A DNA stretch of 64,000 nucleotides from Bacteroidota bacterium (lineage in GTDB: Bacteria > Bacteroidota > Bacteroidia > Sphingobacteriales > Sphingobacteriaceae): positions 62,001 through 126,000 of the forward strand of contig JAEXHI010000012.1 in assembly GCA_023450085.1 (NCBI GenBank), given 5' to 3'. Below the pieces are notes generated by a model, which made no database searches, was not told the origin of the DNA, and saw only the letters and a list, made by a program, of their open reading frames with translations. Of the stretch, positions 54,037-62,421 are shown piece by piece (the first letter of the stretch is position 1; each line of letters starts with the position of its first letter). The translations under genes were made by a program, and so were the position numbers.

Positions 54037-54909
54037 CTACCCAAACAAATCACTGCTCAAATACCTGTCTCCCCTGTCACAAGTAATAAAAACAATCAAA
54101 CCGCTTTCCAATTCTTCTGCCAATTGTAGTGCACAATGCAAAGCACCACCACTACTCATTCCCGCAAATATTCCCTCCTTACGAGCTAAAGCTCTTGCGG
54201 CAAGGGTAGCATCCTGCTGCGAAACATCCATAATCCTATCCACTCGTTCAGGCTCATAAATCTTCGGTAAATATTCAATAGGCCAACGGCGAATCCCAGG
54301 AATAGATGATTCTTCGGTAGGCTGGCAACCTATAATTTGAATATCAGGGTTCTTTTCCTTCAAATACCTAGAGTTTCCCATAATACTTCCTGTAGTTCCC
54401 ATGCTACTTACAAAATGGGTAATTTTTCCCTCCGTATCATTCCAAATCTCAGGTCCAGTAGTTTTATAATGGGCCAAGTAATTATCGGGATTAGCAAACT
54501 GATTTAATAAAAAGTATCCTGTTTGCGCTCCTTTTTCTTCAGCATAGTCCCTACAAACTTCAATAGATTCTAACAAAGTTACTTTTGCGCCAAAGGCTTC
54601 CATCGTTAAGGTACGTTCTCTAGTAGAGCTAGCAGGCATCACCAGTTCAATATCGATACCATAAATAGAAGCAATCATTGCCAAAGCAATACCCGTATTG
54701 CCGCTGGTAGCTTCTATCAACTTGGTATCTTTATCGACCTCTCCCCTTTCCATTGCACTTCGAATCATGTTCAACGCCGCCCTATCTTTTACGCTTCCAC
54801 CAGGGTTATTCCCTTCCAGCTTAGCATAAATTTTAACATTAGGATTGGTATTCAAATATCTGATTTCTGCCAATGGCGTATTTCCAATGCAATCTATAAT
54901 GGTTTTCAT
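54037..54909 (-). CDS. cysM: Cysteine synthase B-type (CysM)
   Basis: 290 residues, fold-type II PLP enzyme. Schiff-base lysine in NNPGGSVKDRAALNMI, EATSGNTGIALAM loop, SSMGTTGSIMG phosphate loop. The sequence around ESSIPGIRRWPIEYLP is closer to CysM than CysK. Makes cysteine from O-acetylserine and sulfide or thiosulfate. Overlaps cysE by 4 bp (ATGA), a tight operon. Confidence 0.93.
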   Translation of the reverse strand: MKTIIDCIGNTPLAEIRYLNTNPNVKIYAKLEGNNPGGSVKDRAALNMIRSAMERGEVDKDTKLIEATSGNTGIALAMIASIYGIDIELVMPASSTRERTLTMEAFGAKVTLLESIEVCRDYAEEKGAQTGYFLLNQFANPDNYLAHYKTTGPEIWNDTEGKITHFVSSMGTTGSIMGNSRYLKEKNPDIQIIGCQPTEESSIPGIRRWPIEYLPKIYEPERVDRIMDVSQQDATLAARALARKEGIFAGMSSGGALHCALQLAEELESGLIVFITCDRGDRYLSSDLFG

Positions 54910-55721
54910 AGTTTCTCTTTTTTACTTTCTCTAATCTTAATTTCAGCTTGGTGATATACCGTTGAGCCTTCAGGCACACTTTTAGTTAGCCATACATTAC
55001 CGCCAATAATGCTATGGTCGCCAATAATGGTTTCACCGCCCAAAATGGTTGCTCCCGAATAAATAATCACATGGTTTCCAATGGTAGGGTGCCTTTTAGA
55101 ATAGGCCTTTGTTTTATCCACACTCAATGCACCTAAGGTTACTCCTTGATATAATTTTACGTGATTTCCGATAACAGTAGTTTCGCCAATCACTAAACCC
55201 GTACCATGGTCGATGTACAAATACTCCCCAATTTGCGCCGCTGGATGAATATCTATCCCTGTAGTGGTATGAGCATATTCCGTAATGATACGTGGAATAT
55301 GTGGTACATCTAGCAAATGTAGTTCATGCGCAAAACGATACATGGCAATCGCAAAAAAACCTGGATAGCACCTGATAATTTCAAACTCGCTTTTTGCTGC
55401 TGGGTCACCTTCCACAATAGAAATTAAATCAGTATTCAGCTTTCGATATACTTCTGGCAATAAATTAAAAAATGCATCAGCTATTTCCTTAAACTGATTC
55501 TTATTACAAGCTTTTGTAGATTTTAAGATGAGTTGTAGTTCTTCTTTCAATTCAAAGAAAACACCCTTTAGCACCTCTTGATTATAATTAGTAGACGCTC
55601 CTCTTTCAGGAAAAATCAAATTCAACAGGGATTGTGCCCAATTAGCAATCGTCTGATTAGAAGGTACTACCTGCTGCTGATTTTGTCTTTGTATAATGCT
55701 ATTTAGAAATTCAGTATTCAA
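54906..55721 (-). CDS. cysE: Serine O-acetyltransferase
   Basis: 271 residues. Helical N-terminal half, then left-handed beta-helix hexapeptide repeats (TGIDIHPAAQIGEYLYIDHG, VIGETTVIGNHVKLYQGVTL, AKRHPTIGNHV-like, ILGGETIIGDHSIIGGNVWL). The catalytic His is in IDHGTG. It makes O-acetylserine for the CysM encoded downstream. The C-terminal tail is short and basic (ESKKEKL). Confidence 0.93.
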   Translation of the reverse strand: MNTEFLNSIIQRQNQQQVVPSNQTIANWAQSLLNLIFPERGASTNYNQEVLKGVFFELKEELQLILKSTKACNKNQFKEIADAFFNLLPEVYRKLNTDLISIVEGDPAAKSEFEIIRCYPGFFAIAMYRFAHELHLLDVPHIPRIITEYAHTTTGIDIHPAAQIGEYLYIDHGTGLVIGETTVIGNHVKLYQGVTLGALSVDKTKAYSKRHPTIGNHVIIYSGATILGGETIIGDHSIIGGNVWLTKSVPEGSTVYHQAEIKIRESKKEKL

Positions 55722-55747
55722 AATTCAGAAAATATATAGTAAGTCCA

Positions 55748-55778
55748 CAAAGTTACTATACTTTATATCACATTCAAG
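55748..55778 (-). promoter_or_regulatory. Probable promoter of cysE-cysM
   Basis: Minus strand: CTTG (55778-55775, one mismatch to TTTG), 19 nt spacer, -7 TAACTTTG (55755-55748). Start of cysE is 27 bp downstream. Confidence 0.55.
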
Positions 55779-55878
55779 TTTTCTACTGTCAAACAACTGC
55801 CAAATTAAAAATAACATTCAAATCAACATTAAATAAAACACTGAAAATCAGAATTATAAATATTTTTCAAAATTTTAT

Positions 55879-55910
55879 TTTGCATAAAAAGAAAAAACAC
55901 CCTACATTTG
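55879..55910 (+). promoter_or_regulatory. Promoter of the metY-metX-hom transcript
   Basis: TTTG (55879-55882), 20 nt spacer, TACATTTG (55903-55910): a full match to the Bacteroidota consensus. Transcription would start near 55917, about 45 bases before the riboswitch. Confidence 0.78.
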
Positions 55911-55960
55911 AAACATTATTTGGAGCACCAAATAAAAGTCAATCACCTGTTAGGTTATTG

Positions 55961-56069
55961 ATTTATAAAGAAGTGGCGAGAGACTGGCTCAATGACCCAC
56001 TGGCAACCCTCAAAAAGAGAAGGTGCCAATTCCTGACCAAAATGCATGGTGCATTTTGGAGATATAAAT
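55961..56069 (+). ncRNA. SAM-I riboswitch (S-box)
   Basis: P1 is formed by ATTTATA (55961-55967) and TATAAAT (56063-56069). Inside are the conserved blocks AAGAAGTGGCGAGAGACTGG, CACTGGCAACC, AAGGTGCCAATTCCTGACC, and a perfect P4 helix CCAAAATGCA/TGCATTTTGG (56037-56059). SAM-I aptamers bind S-adenosylmethionine and switch off methionine genes, in agreement with the metY-metX-hom genes that follow. No terminator follows directly, so the off-state may act through the long leader (280 bases) or on translation. Confidence 0.95.
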
Positions 56070-56076
56070 TAATAAG

Positions 56077-56208
56077 ATGAAACTAATTAATTCTATCCCA
56101 GTAAACAACTTAGTATCCGAGCAGGTCGGCAAAACCATCATTTGTAATACGATTATTGGCAATTATTGTAATATGCCATCGATTTGTATGTGCTATGGCA
56201 TGTACTAA
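56077..56208 (+). CDS. Candidate Cys/Met-rich leader ORF (43 residues)
   Basis: Begins MKLINSIPVNNLVSEQVGK and ends with a stretch holding four Cys and three Met (IICN, YCNMPSICMCYGMY). It starts eight bases after the SAM-I P1 helix and stops 145 bases before metY. Its last codons lie in a hairpin, ATGCCAT (56173-56179) with ATGGCAT (56195-56201). The Cys/Met bias in front of a methionine operon suggests a leader peptide. No strong ribosome site is seen. Confidence 0.4.
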   Translation: MKLINSIPVNNLVSEQVGKTIICNTIIGNYCNMPSICMCYGMY

Positions 56209-56252
56209 ATCATAAAATCTTCCATCTTGTAATTCTTTAACAATTCGGAAGG

Positions 56253-56305
56253 CCCTAAGAAATTAGGGTACGCAACCTCACTATATGCAGCAAGACCAAT
56301 TGGTC
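56253..56305 (+). promoter_or_regulatory. Structured part of the metY leader
   Basis: Hairpin CCCTAA-GAAA-TTAGGG (56253-56268) and a 12 bp palindrome GACCAATTGGTC (56294-56305). No T-run follows, so these are not simple terminators. They may be part of the riboswitch expression platform or of leader-ORF control. Confidence 0.45.
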
Positions 56306-56352
56306 GTCCACTGCGAACAAGCGTTATTCATCATTTAAAATCGTAAAACAAC

Positions 56353-57651
56353 ATGTCACAACATAAATTCGAAACACTACAAATCCACGCAGGACAAGAA
56401 ATAGACCCAGCAACTGGCTCAAGAGCAGTACCTTTATATCAAACCACTTCTTATGGTTTCAAAAACTCAGAGCATGGCGCTAATCTTTTTGCCTTAAAAG
56501 AATTCGGGAATATCTACACCCGTATCATGAACCCTACTACCGATGTTTTTGAAAAACGCATTGCTGCATTGGAAGGTGGTGTTGCGGCACTTGCAGTAGC
56601 ATCTGGACAAGCGGCGCAATTCATTGCCCTAAACAACATTTTGCAAGCTGGCGATAACTTCATTTCATCAAACCACTTATACGGCGGCTCATATAACCAG
56701 TTCAAAGTAGCTTTTAAACGTTTAGGCATCACGGTAAAATTTGCCGATGCAGACAATGTATCAGATTTTGAAGCTAAAATTGACGAAAATACCAAAGCCA
56801 TTTATGTAGAAACTATTGGCAACCCATCATTCAGCATCATTGATTTTGACCAGATTGCGGCCATTGCCAAAAAACACGACCTTCCTTTAATTGTCGATAA
56901 CACTTTTGGTGCAGCTGGTTACCTTTTCAAACCTTTGGAGCACGGTGCTAACGTAGTGGTTGAATCGGCTACTAAATGGATTGGCGGACATGGAACCAGC
57001 ATTGGCGGGGTTATTGTTGACGGTGGTAACTATAATTGGGGCAATGGCAAATTCACCCAATTTACCGAACCATCTGAAGGTTATCACGGCCTAGTTTTCA
57101 ATGATGTTTTTGGACAAAATGGCCCATTTGGCAATATTCAATTCATCATTAGAGCCCGAGTAGAAGGCTTAAGAGACTTTGGTCCATCACAATCTCCTTT
57201 CAACTCTTTCTTGTTATTACAAGGCCTAGAAACACTTTCGTTAAGGGTACAACGCCACGTTGAAAATGCATTGGCATTAGCAAAATGGTTAGAAAGTCAT
57301 CCAGCAGTAACCAAAGTAAATTACCCTGGACTTGAAAGTAGTCCATATCACGCCAATGCGAAAAAATACTTATCCAACGGCTTTGGTGCCGTATTGAGCT
57401 TCGAAGTAAAAGGCGTAAAAGAAAATGCAACCAAAGTAGTTGACAACTTGAAGCTCGTAAGCCATTTGGCCAACGTGGGCGATGCAAAAACACTGATTAT
57501 TCAGCCTTCTGCAACTACCCATCAACAACTAAGTGATGCCGAACAACTGGCTGCTGGAGTTACTCCCAACCTATTAAGAGTTTCTGTAGGCATAGAACAC
57601 ATCGACGATATTAAAGCTGACTTTGAAAACGCTCTTGCTTCCTTGAACTAA
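56353..57651 (+). CDS. metY: O-acetylhomoserine sulfhydrylase
   Basis: 432 residues. PLP lysine in VVESATKWIGGHGTSIGG; ALFALKEFGNIYTRIMNPTT-like N-terminal block and GPFGNIQFIIRARVEGLRDFG are typical of MetY (long form, versus ~380 for MetB). It makes homocysteine from O-acetylhomoserine and sulfide. First gene of metY-metX-hom, under the SAM-I riboswitch. Confidence 0.94.
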   Translation: MSQHKFETLQIHAGQEIDPATGSRAVPLYQTTSYGFKNSEHGANLFALKEFGNIYTRIMNPTTDVFEKRIAALEGGVAALAVASGQAAQFIALNNILQAGDNFISSNHLYGGSYNQFKVAFKRLGITVKFADADNVSDFEAKIDENTKAIYVETIGNPSFSIIDFDQIAAIAKKHDLPLIVDNTFGAAGYLFKPLEHGANVVVESATKWIGGHGTSIGGVIVDGGNYNWGNGKFTQFTEPSEGYHGLVFNDVFGQNGPFGNIQFIIRARVEGLRDFGPSQSPFNSFLLLQGLETLSLRVQRHVENALALAKWLESHPAVTKVNYPGLESSPYHANAKKYLSNGFGAVLSFEVKGVKENATKVVDNLKLVSHLANVGDAKTLIIQPSATTHQQLSDAEQLAAGVTPNLLRVSVGIEHIDDIKADFENALASLN

Positions 57652-57682
57652 CACACCACACCACAACCACAACAACCCAACA

Positions 57683-58741
57683 ATGAGTAATTCGTTAACC
57701 TATAAATACCCAAAAATATTCAAGCTCGAAAGCGGTAAAAAGCTTCGTAATTTGGAGATTGCCTACCAAACTTACGGTACGCTAAACGCCAATAAAGACA
57801 ATGTGATTTGGGCATGCCACGCTTTAACCGCTAATGCTGATGTATTAGACTGGTGGAAAGGCTTATTTGGCTCCAAAAATTTATTTAACCCAGAAGAGCA
57901 CTTTATCATTTGTGCAAATATTTTGGGCTCGCATTATGGCACTACCAATCCACTGAGCATTAACCCAACTACAGGACAGCCTTATTATTTGGCCTTCCCT
58001 GAGTTCTCTATCAGAGATTTGGCAGCCATACATCAATTATTGGCCGACCATTTGGGTATCAAGCAGGTGAAAACTTTAATCGGAGGTTCATTAGGTGGTC
58101 AACAAGCTTTGGAATGGTCTATTTTAGGAAAAACGGAAATTGAAAATTTGATTTTGGTGGCTACCAATGCTGCACATTCTCCATGGGGAATTGCCTTTAA
58201 CGAAAGTCAGCGCTTGGCCATTACTACCGATAGAACATTTTTCGCCAATCAGCCTGATGGCGGTTTAAAAGGTTTAAAAACTGCAAGGAGCATTGCCTTA
58301 TTATCGTACAGAACATACGAGGCTTACAACGAAACTCAATTGGAAAGTGTGAACGATAAAGTGACTGATTTTAGAGCTTCTTCTTATCAAAATTACCAAG
58401 GGGAGAAACTTTGCAAACGCTTTAATGCCTACAGTTATTGGTATTTAAGCAAAGCGATGGATAGTCATAACGTGGGACGCGGAAGAAAAAGCATTGTAGA
58501 TGCCCTTAAGCTGGTAAAGGCGAATACTTTGGTGATAGGTATTGAAAACGACATGCTCTTCCCTATTACCGAACAACAGTTTTTAGCACAACATATTTCT
58601 GATGCTCAGTTCAGCAGTATTAAATGTGCTTATGGCCACGACGGATTTTTAATAGAAACCGATAAGTTGACCAACATTATTGGACATTTTTTAAAAGAGA
58701 GTAAAAACAAAAAAGTAATTAAGCTACAACACATCGCCTAG
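57683..58741 (+). CDS. metX: Homoserine O-acetyltransferase
   Basis: 352 residues, alpha/beta hydrolase. Nucleophile Ser in LIGGSLGGQQALEWS, the acid in IENDMLFP, and catalytic His in AYGHDGFLIET. It makes O-acetylhomoserine, the substrate of MetY encoded 31 bp upstream. Confidence 0.95.
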   Translation: MSNSLTYKYPKIFKLESGKKLRNLEIAYQTYGTLNANKDNVIWACHALTANADVLDWWKGLFGSKNLFNPEEHFIICANILGSHYGTTNPLSINPTTGQPYYLAFPEFSIRDLAAIHQLLADHLGIKQVKTLIGGSLGGQQALEWSILGKTEIENLILVATNAAHSPWGIAFNESQRLAITTDRTFFANQPDGGLKGLKTARSIALLSYRTYEAYNETQLESVNDKVTDFRASSYQNYQGEKLCKRFNAYSYWYLSKAMDSHNVGRGRKSIVDALKLVKANTLVIGIENDMLFPITEQQFLAQHISDAQFSSIKCAYGHDGFLIETDKLTNIIGHFLKESKNKKVIKLQHIA

Positions 58742-58864
58742 CGACGAGCGTTGAGCGTTGAGTGATACATCTCTATACGCTATACGCCTATCGCAATACT
58801 AATTAAAAACAAGAAAAGTAAAATCGGTGAAATCCTTTCATCATTTTAATCATCAATAAAAAAC

Positions 58865-60106
58865 ATGAGCAAGAAACTTAAAATAGGATTATTTGGATTT
58901 GGGGTGGTTGGACAAGGTCTACATGATATCATCAAAGCTCAAAGCCTAAACTTAGAAATCGTAAAAATAGCCATCAAAAACCCTGAAAAGAAAAGGACTT
59001 TAGATGCGCATTTGTTTACCACTTCACATGATGAAATATTAGATAATCCTGAAATCAATACCATTGTTGAATTGATTGACGATGCTGATGCTGCTTATCA
59101 AATCACCAAAAAAGCACTTAGCAGTGGGAAGCATGTAGTATCTGCCAATAAAAAAATGATTGCAAACCATTTGGAAGAGTTAGTACATCTACAAGAGGAA
59201 CACGGCACTTCATTACTTTACGAAGGCGCAGTATGTGGTAGTATCCCAATCATCAGAAACTTAGAAGAGTATTACGATAACGAGCTATTGCACGGCATTA
59301 GCGGTATTTTCAATGGTTCGTCCAACTACATTCTTTCTAAAATATTCAATGAAGGAGCAAGCTATGACTCTGCTTTGAAAGAAGCTCAGGATTTAGGCTT
59401 TGCAGAAACCAACCCTATTCTAGATGTGGGTGGTTACGACCCTAAATTTAAGTTGACCATTGCTACCGCACATGCTTACGGGCTTTTCATCAACCCTGAT
59501 AAAATATTGAACATTGGTATTCAAAACCTTGCCGATGCCGATATCCAATACGCAAAAGAGAAGAATTACAAAATTAAATTGGTACCTACCACCAGAAAAA
59601 TCAGCACTAAACAAGTCATCACTTTTGTATTGCCAAAGTTTGTGAAAAGTGATGATTTCCTTTACAACGTAGAGAATGAATACAACGGCGTTACCGTACA
59701 AGCAGCATTTGCCGACAAACAGTTCTTCTTTGGAAAGGGCGCTGGTGGTCACCCAACTGGTGCGGCTGTACTTTCAGACATTGCGGCCCTTCGTTACGAC
59801 TATCGCTATGAATACAAAAAATACCACCAAAAAAATGGTTTAATCCATACCGACCGAGTAAGTCTTGAAGTTTATTTACGCTATCAGCATGAGTACACCG
59901 TAGAAAAACTTCAAATTGAGAATATCTCCGAGCGTTTTTCTCGTCATGATTACAAATATGTGATTGGTAATGTGAGCTTGAAGAGCCTTTTAGAGAACAA
60001 AGACTTACTCTTGAATAAAGATGTTTTTATTGCTCAAACAGGAAGAATTATCTACACTGAGCAGGATATAAAAGCAATTGCCGAAGAAGGAATACTTGTT
60101 AATTAA
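58865..60106 (+). CDS. hom: Homoserine dehydrogenase
   Basis: 413 residues. NAD(P)-binding KIGLFGFGVVGQGLHD, the catalytic/substrate block GISGIFNGSSNYILSKI and KFKLTIATAHAYGL. It reduces aspartate semialdehyde to homoserine, feeding MetX. A recognisable ACT domain is not seen in the C-terminal ~90 residues, so feedback may be lost or different. Stand-alone form, not fused to aspartokinase. Last gene of the met operon; terminator at 60133. Confidence 0.92.
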   Translation: MSKKLKIGLFGFGVVGQGLHDIIKAQSLNLEIVKIAIKNPEKKRTLDAHLFTTSHDEILDNPEINTIVELIDDADAAYQITKKALSSGKHVVSANKKMIANHLEELVHLQEEHGTSLLYEGAVCGSIPIIRNLEEYYDNELLHGISGIFNGSSNYILSKIFNEGASYDSALKEAQDLGFAETNPILDVGGYDPKFKLTIATAHAYGLFINPDKILNIGIQNLADADIQYAKEKNYKIKLVPTTRKISTKQVITFVLPKFVKSDDFLYNVENEYNGVTVQAAFADKQFFFGKGAGGHPTGAAVLSDIAALRYDYRYEYKKYHQKNGLIHTDRVSLEVYLRYQHEYTVEKLQIENISERFSRHDYKYVIGNVSLKSLLENKDLLLNKDVFIAQTGRIIYTEQDIKAIAEEGILVN

Positions 60107-60132
60107 ATTTTTATATTGTTTTGTTTTGATGG

Positions 60133-60163
60133 TAAAACGCCCAGATGGATGTCTGGGCTTTTA
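60133..60163 (+). terminator. Terminator of the met operon
   Basis: GCCCAGA, loop TGGATG, TCTGGGC, then TTTTA. Begins 27 bases after the hom stop. Confidence 0.72.
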
Positions 60164-60209
60164 CATTTCTATAATAATATCAATTCGATAATGATATCAG
60201 TCCTATAAT

Positions 60210-60400
60210 AATGTCAGTCCTTCGGACTTTAACATTAATAATACCAGTTCAGACAGTGCTAAAACCACGAAATGGTGAAATTATTCTAACAAATAAGCAG
60301 CGGATAAAAACCCTGAAAGGGTGACATAAGATTCAGAGAATTAACTTTATTGAGCTTCGGGTCTTTCCCGCAAGATTGGAACCATACAGCCAGCCGAGTC
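60210..60400. repeat. ~190 bp three-hairpin repeat, copy A
   Basis: AGTCCTTCGGACT (60216-60228), CCACGAAATGG (60265-60275) and ACCCTGAAAGGGT (60310-60322) in a unit that matches 60725-60922 in order and spacing. Ends near GCCAGCCGA. Confidence 0.75.
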
Positions 60401-60585
60401 AGGTTTAAACTATAATTTCGGATATTTTTTGAAGAGCAGAACATTGCTACTATTTCCCGAAAGTCTGGCTGTTCGTTACAACTCCTCGCCTACGCTACGC
60501 TTGGCTGTGGGGTTTTCACTTCCATCCAGTCTATTTAACTTGTTGTAGTGTATTAACCGCCATGCAAATACTATAAAATCTGTGC

Positions 60586-60926
60586 GTCATTTCGACCGCA
60601 GGGAGAAATCTAACAAATAGCTAGGTAAATAAATCTCCATCGTAATATAAATTATTTCATATAATATGAGGCCTAATATTATGTCACCACTTCGTGGTTA
60701 TGGATTTTATTTCCTTGTATCTAGAATAATATCAGTCCTCCGGACTTTTCGTTAAAAGAATGCTAGGCCAAACCTGCATAAACCAAAAACCACGAAGTGG
60801 TGGCATTATTCTAACAAGATAAGTAATATATAAAAACCCTGAAAGGGTGATATAAAATTCGGAGATTTAACTTCGTTGAGCTTCGATTCTCCCATAGGGT
60901 CAGAACTATGCAGCCAGTCGAAATGA
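60586..60926. repeat. Element bounded by GTCATTTCGAC/GTCGAAATGAC, containing three-hairpin copy B
   Basis: Left end GTCATTTCGACCGCAGGGAG and right end AGTCGAAATGAC share the end sequence of the elements at 51164 and 53804. Inside: AGTCCTCCGGACT (60734-60746), CCACGAAGTGG (60789-60799), ACCCTGAAAGGGT (60835-60847), and one inverted copy of the middle hairpin, CCACTTCGTGG (60687-60697). Confidence 0.7.
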
Positions 60927-60964
60927 CGCAATAATGAGCGTAACTAATAAAAGATGTAAAAATC

Positions 60965-60996
60965 AAAAAGCTCCGCAGTTTACATGCGAAGCTTTT
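60965..60996 (-). terminator. Terminator of the E2 gene
   Basis: Minus strand: AAGCTTCGCA and TGCGGAGCTT pair (one mismatch), loop TGTAAAC, then TTTTTG. Confidence 0.75.
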
Positions 60997-61018
60997 ATCT
61001 ATATGATTAAATATCAGA

Positions 61019-62356
61019 TTAAGATACTTCTCTATTGATATCCCAATTCTCTAAATAATCTGCTACACGACGAACAAATGAACCTCCTAACGCACCATCT
61101 ACCACCCTATGATCATAAGATAGTGATAAGAACATCATGTGTCTAATCGCAATTACGTCGCCATACTCCGTTTCCAAAACAGCAGGTTTCTTTTTAATAG
61201 CACCTACCGCTAAAATAGCAACTTGCGGTTGATTAATAATTGGCGTCCCCATTACATTACCAAACGAACCAACATTAGTCAAGGTAAAAGTACCATTTTG
61301 CGTTTCATCTGGTTTTAACTTCGAAGCACGAGCTCTGTTAGCTAAATCGTTTACTGCTTTGGTTAAACCTACCAAGTTCAATTGGTCGGCATTTTTAATT
61401 ACAGGAACAATTAAATTACCTGATGGCAAAGCAGCTGCCATACCAATATTAATATCTTTTTTCTTGAAAATCTGTGTACCGTTTACAGATACATTGATCA
61501 TTGGAAAATCTTTAATAGCTTTGGATACCGCTTCTACAAAAATTGGTGTGAAAGTAATTTTCTCATTTTCACGTTGCTCGAAAATCTTTTTCACTTTATT
61601 GCGCCACAACACCAAGTTGGTCACATCAGCCTCTACAAAAGAAGTAACATGTGGAGAAGTATGCTTACTCATCACCATATGATCGGAAATAAGTTTGCGC
61701 ATCCTGTCCATTTCTATAATTTCATCGCCACCACTTACGCTTGTAGCTGTTGGAGCAGGTTTTGCTACTTTTTCTTCTTGAACTGGAGTTTCCTTTGCAG
61801 GAGCAATAGTCTCAGTTGTTGTAGCGCCACCTTTTTTAGCTTTAATGTGATTAAGAAGGTCTTCTTTGGTCAAACGTCCATCAGCACCAGAACCTTTAAT
61901 GATATCTAATTCTTCTAACGAAACTCCCTCCTCTTTTGCAATGTTCTTCACCAAAGGAGAATAGAATCTATCAGAAGCTTTAAAATCAATATTTGCAGCT
62001 ACCGGTTGACTTTCTGTAGGCAATTGGCTAATACCAGGAATCGCAGTTTCAGCTGCAACTTTTTGCTCTGGTTCAGCTTGTGCTGTTTCCACTTTTTCCG
62101 CTGCTGTATTAGCTCCTTCTATTTCTATGATCGCAATCACAGCACCAACCTGTACCACATCATCTACCTTAAAAAAGTGCTCTACCAGTTTTCCTTCCAC
62201 GGGAGAAGGCACTTCAGAGTCAACCTTATCAGTAGCAATTTCTAAAATGGTGTCATCTAAATTGATATGGTCGCCAGGTTGTTTAGTCCATTTAATAATG
62301 GTTGCTTCGGCGACACTTTCACCCATTTTCGGTAATAACAATTCGTATCGGGCCAT
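61019..62356 (-). CDS. 2-oxoacid dehydrogenase dihydrolipoyl acyltransferase (E2)
   Basis: 445 residues. Lipoyl domain 1-80 with the lipoyl lysine in EIATDKVDSEVPSP, an Ala/Pro/Glu-rich linker, peripheral-subunit-binding domain at about 133-172 (YSPLVKNIAKEEGVSLEEL, GADGRLTKEDLLNHIK), a second linker, and the catalytic domain (215-445) with SYDHRVVDGALGG. One lipoyl domain and IEMDRMRKLISDHMVMSK-type motifs fit the branched-chain or 2-oxoglutarate class better than pyruvate. The E1 and E3 genes are not adjacent. Its promoter is at 62390-62421. Confidence 0.93.
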   Translation of the reverse strand: MARYELLLPKMGESVAEATIIKWTKQPGDHINLDDTILEIATDKVDSEVPSPVEGKLVEHFFKVDDVVQVGAVIAIIEIEGANTAAEKVETAQAEPEQKVAAETAIPGISQLPTESQPVAANIDFKASDRFYSPLVKNIAKEEGVSLEELDIIKGSGADGRLTKEDLLNHIKAKKGGATTTETIAPAKETPVQEEKVAKPAPTATSVSGGDEIIEMDRMRKLISDHMVMSKHTSPHVTSFVEADVTNLVLWRNKVKKIFEQRENEKITFTPIFVEAVSKAIKDFPMINVSVNGTQIFKKKDINIGMAAALPSGNLIVPVIKNADQLNLVGLTKAVNDLANRARASKLKPDETQNGTFTLTNVGSFGNVMGTPIINQPQVAILAVGAIKKKPAVLETEYGDVIAIRHMMFLSLSYDHRVVDGALGGSFVRRVADYLENWDINREVS

Positions 62357-62389
62357 ATTTTTATAAGTTTATGTAATTTGGTTTGCGCC

Positions 62390-62421
62390 AAAAATACGTT
62401 TTTTAATGCTTTACATTCAAA
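62390..62421 (-). promoter_or_regulatory. Promoter of the E2 gene
   Basis: Minus strand: TTTG (62421-62418), 20 nt spacer, TATTTTTG (62397-62390). The -33 box lies inside the last codons of the cinA gene. Confidence 0.7.

Noticed and set aside
55880..56080. Plus-strand ORF of 66 codons upstream of metY
   Set aside because: It runs through the whole SAM-I aptamer; the conservation there is explained by the RNA structure.
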